Source of the DNA: Veillonella seminalis | GTDB lineage: Bacteria; Bacillota; Negativicutes; Veillonellales; Veillonellaceae | DNA length: 64,000 nt | Assembly: GCF_003992065.1 (NCBI RefSeq) | Contig: NZ_RQUZ01000001.1 | Location: 124,001-188,000 of the forward strand | Reading direction: 5' to 3' | In this document: one piece after another, positions 62,917 to 64,000 of the stretch | How positions within the stretch are numbered: the stretch's first letter is position 1 | Layout of the letters: each line of letters starts with the position of its first letter | Translations under genes and position numbers: made by a program | Notes under the pieces: model-generated | What the model saw: only the letters and a program-made list of their open reading frames with translations | Told to the model about the DNA's origin: nothing | Database searches by the model: none

Positions 62917-64000
62917 ACAAGAGTTGGAACGCATGATTCGCTCTATGGTTATGAATATTATGAATGGTACCGACACGGGAGCCGCAACGGTTTCGGAAGG
63001 TGCCTTACCTGATGAACCGGGCGTATTCAGTACTGTAAATGCTGCCGTAGCGGCTGCTAAACAGGCACAAATTAAATTTGAAGAATGCGCGTTGGCTACG
63101 CGTGGTAAAGCTATCGAAGCCATTCGTCAGAGTATGCGTCCGTTGGTTAATAAATTGGCTCAGATGACCTATGATGAAACCGGTATGGGTCGTGTGGCAG
63201 ATAAGATTATTAAATTGAATCTTACTCTTGATAAAACACCGGGTGTGGAAGACTTGGTAACGGAATGTGAAACCGGCGATAACGGGATGACGCTATACGA
63301 ATTATCCCCTTACGGCGTAATCGGTGCCGTAACACCTAGTACGAACCCGAGTGAAACACTTATTTGTAATGCTATCGGCATGTTGGCCGCCGGTAACGCT
63401 ATTTTCTTCAGCGTACATCCCGGTGCCAAAAAACTGTCTCGTTGGCTCGTAAGTCAATTGAATCGTATCGTAGCCGATGCCATCGGTATTGATAACTTGA
63501 TTGTTACTATCGCTGAACCTTCCATTGAAGCGGCTCAGGAAATGATGGTACATCCGGATGTTCCTTTATTGGTTGTAACCGGTGGCCCGGGCGTTGTACA
63601 TCAAGCTTTGTGCAGCGGTAAAAAAGTAATCGGTGCCGGAGCCGGTAATCCGCCTGCATTCGTTGATGAAACGGCTAACATTCGTCAGGCTGCTCAGGAT
63701 ATCGTAATGGGTGCCAGCTTTGATAATAATATTCTCTGCATTGCTGAAAAAAGCGTGGTTGCTGTTCGTTTCATCGCCGACGAATTAATTGAAGAAATGA
63801 AAAAAGCCGGTGCGGTTCTTATAGAACGTGATGATCAAATCCAAAAATTATTGGACATCACCTTACAGAAAAACTGTACTCCTAGTCGTAAATATGTAGG
63901 TCGCAATGCTAACGTAATCTTGCGTGATGCCGGTATCGAAGTGGAAGGCGATCCTCGTCTTATCATCATGCGAACCGACAAACATCATCCGTTTGCCACA
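62906..64000 (+). CDS. pduP: Propionaldehyde dehydrogenase, partial
   Basis: CoA-acylating aldehyde dehydrogenase; 365 codons visible, open at the window end. The N-terminal helix NKQELERMIRSMVMNIMNG is the classic PduP encapsulation signal. Body: YELSPYGVIGAVTPSTNPSETLICNAIGMLAAGN, VVTGGPGVVHQAL, and the catalytic Cys at residue 278 (FDNNILCIAEKS). Ribosome site GGAGG lies 7 bases upstream, inside pduO. Confidence 0.95.
   Translation, partial: MENKQELERMIRSMVMNIMNGTDTGAATVSEGALPDEPGVFSTVNAAVAAAKQAQIKFEECALATRGKAIEAIRQSMRPLVNKLAQMTYDETGMGRVADKIIKLNLTLDKTPGVEDLVTECETGDNGMTLYELSPYGVIGAVTPSTNPSETLICNAIGMLAAGNAIFFSVHPGAKKLSRWLVSQLNRIVADAIGIDNLIVTIAEPSIEAAQEMMVHPDVPLLVVTGGPGVVHQALCSGKKVIGAGAGNPPAFVDETANIRQAAQDIVMGASFDNNILCIAEKSVVAVRFIADELIEEMKKAGAVLIERDDQIQKLLDITLQKNCTPSRKYVGRNANVILRDAGIEVEGDPRLIIMRTDKHHPFAT

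Overview
The window reads as a chromosomal segment of an anaerobic, succinate/propionate-type member of the Negativicutes (Firmicutes with an outer membrane). I infer this from the mix of Firmicutes-style regulation (a T-box leader, a TPP riboswitch, strong AGGAGG ribosome sites), a secreted protein with an SLH-like domain, an autotransporter-type beta-helix protein, an LL-diaminopimelate aminotransferase, a class-E type succinate dehydrogenase/fumarate reductase and a propanediol microcompartment locus. The species cannot be fixed from the sequence alone.

Layout. 0-7.5 kb, mostly minus strand: a secreted beta-helix protein, tRNA-Ser(UGA), the p-aminobenzoate operon pabA-pabB-pabC behind a leader terminator, tRNA-Ser(GCU), then dapL-queD-queE. 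7.5-10.8 kb: an unusual structured intergenic RNA element and a response regulator / histidine kinase / PepSY-protein operon. 11.4-15.8 kb: sdhA-sdhB-sdhE and a convergent LUD-domain gene. 16-17.8 kb: a tryptophan T-box leader still intact in front of a wrecked trp operon (trpE', 'trpD, trpC'). 17.8-26.95 kb: a phage virion-gene fragment, with one truncated gene and one 2,663-codon gene carrying a nested ORF, inserted where the rest of the trp operon should be. 27-47 kb, housekeeping and transport: SLH protein, Nramp transporter, PRTase-like protein, yaaA, hydE, DUF3100 membrane proteins with a shortened M20 amidohydrolase, mscL, the TPP-controlled thiW-cytX operon, a PaiA-like acetyltransferase, the fructose operon fruR-fruK-fruA, bioD and bioA, a methyltransferase, a small secreted protein and an AEC transporter. 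47.3-47.8 kb: two large nested palindromes between convergent genes. 47.8-51.9 kb: gltS, an amidohydrolase, and the PocR/AraC regulator. 52.2-64 kb: the pdu locus pduA-B-C-D-E-G-H-K-J-L-eutJ-M-N-O-P, with pduP running off the window edge.

How it works together. PocR, divergent from pduA, is the likely propanediol sensor. PduCDE (B12 diol dehydratase, repaired by PduGH and supplied with adenosylcobalamin by PduO) makes propionaldehyde inside a shell of PduA/B/J/K/N. PduP and PduL convert the aldehyde through propionyl-CoA to propionyl phosphate. The cell would depend on outside tryptophan, because the trp operon here is destroyed.

Most notable: the trp operon decay/phage replacement with a surviving T-box, the nested phage ORF, the paired giant palindromes that share one apical motif, the pseudoknot-like RNA at 7.7 kb, and a PduK shell protein with a histone-H1-like tail. 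Homology calls come from recognised family motifs and were not checked by any database search.
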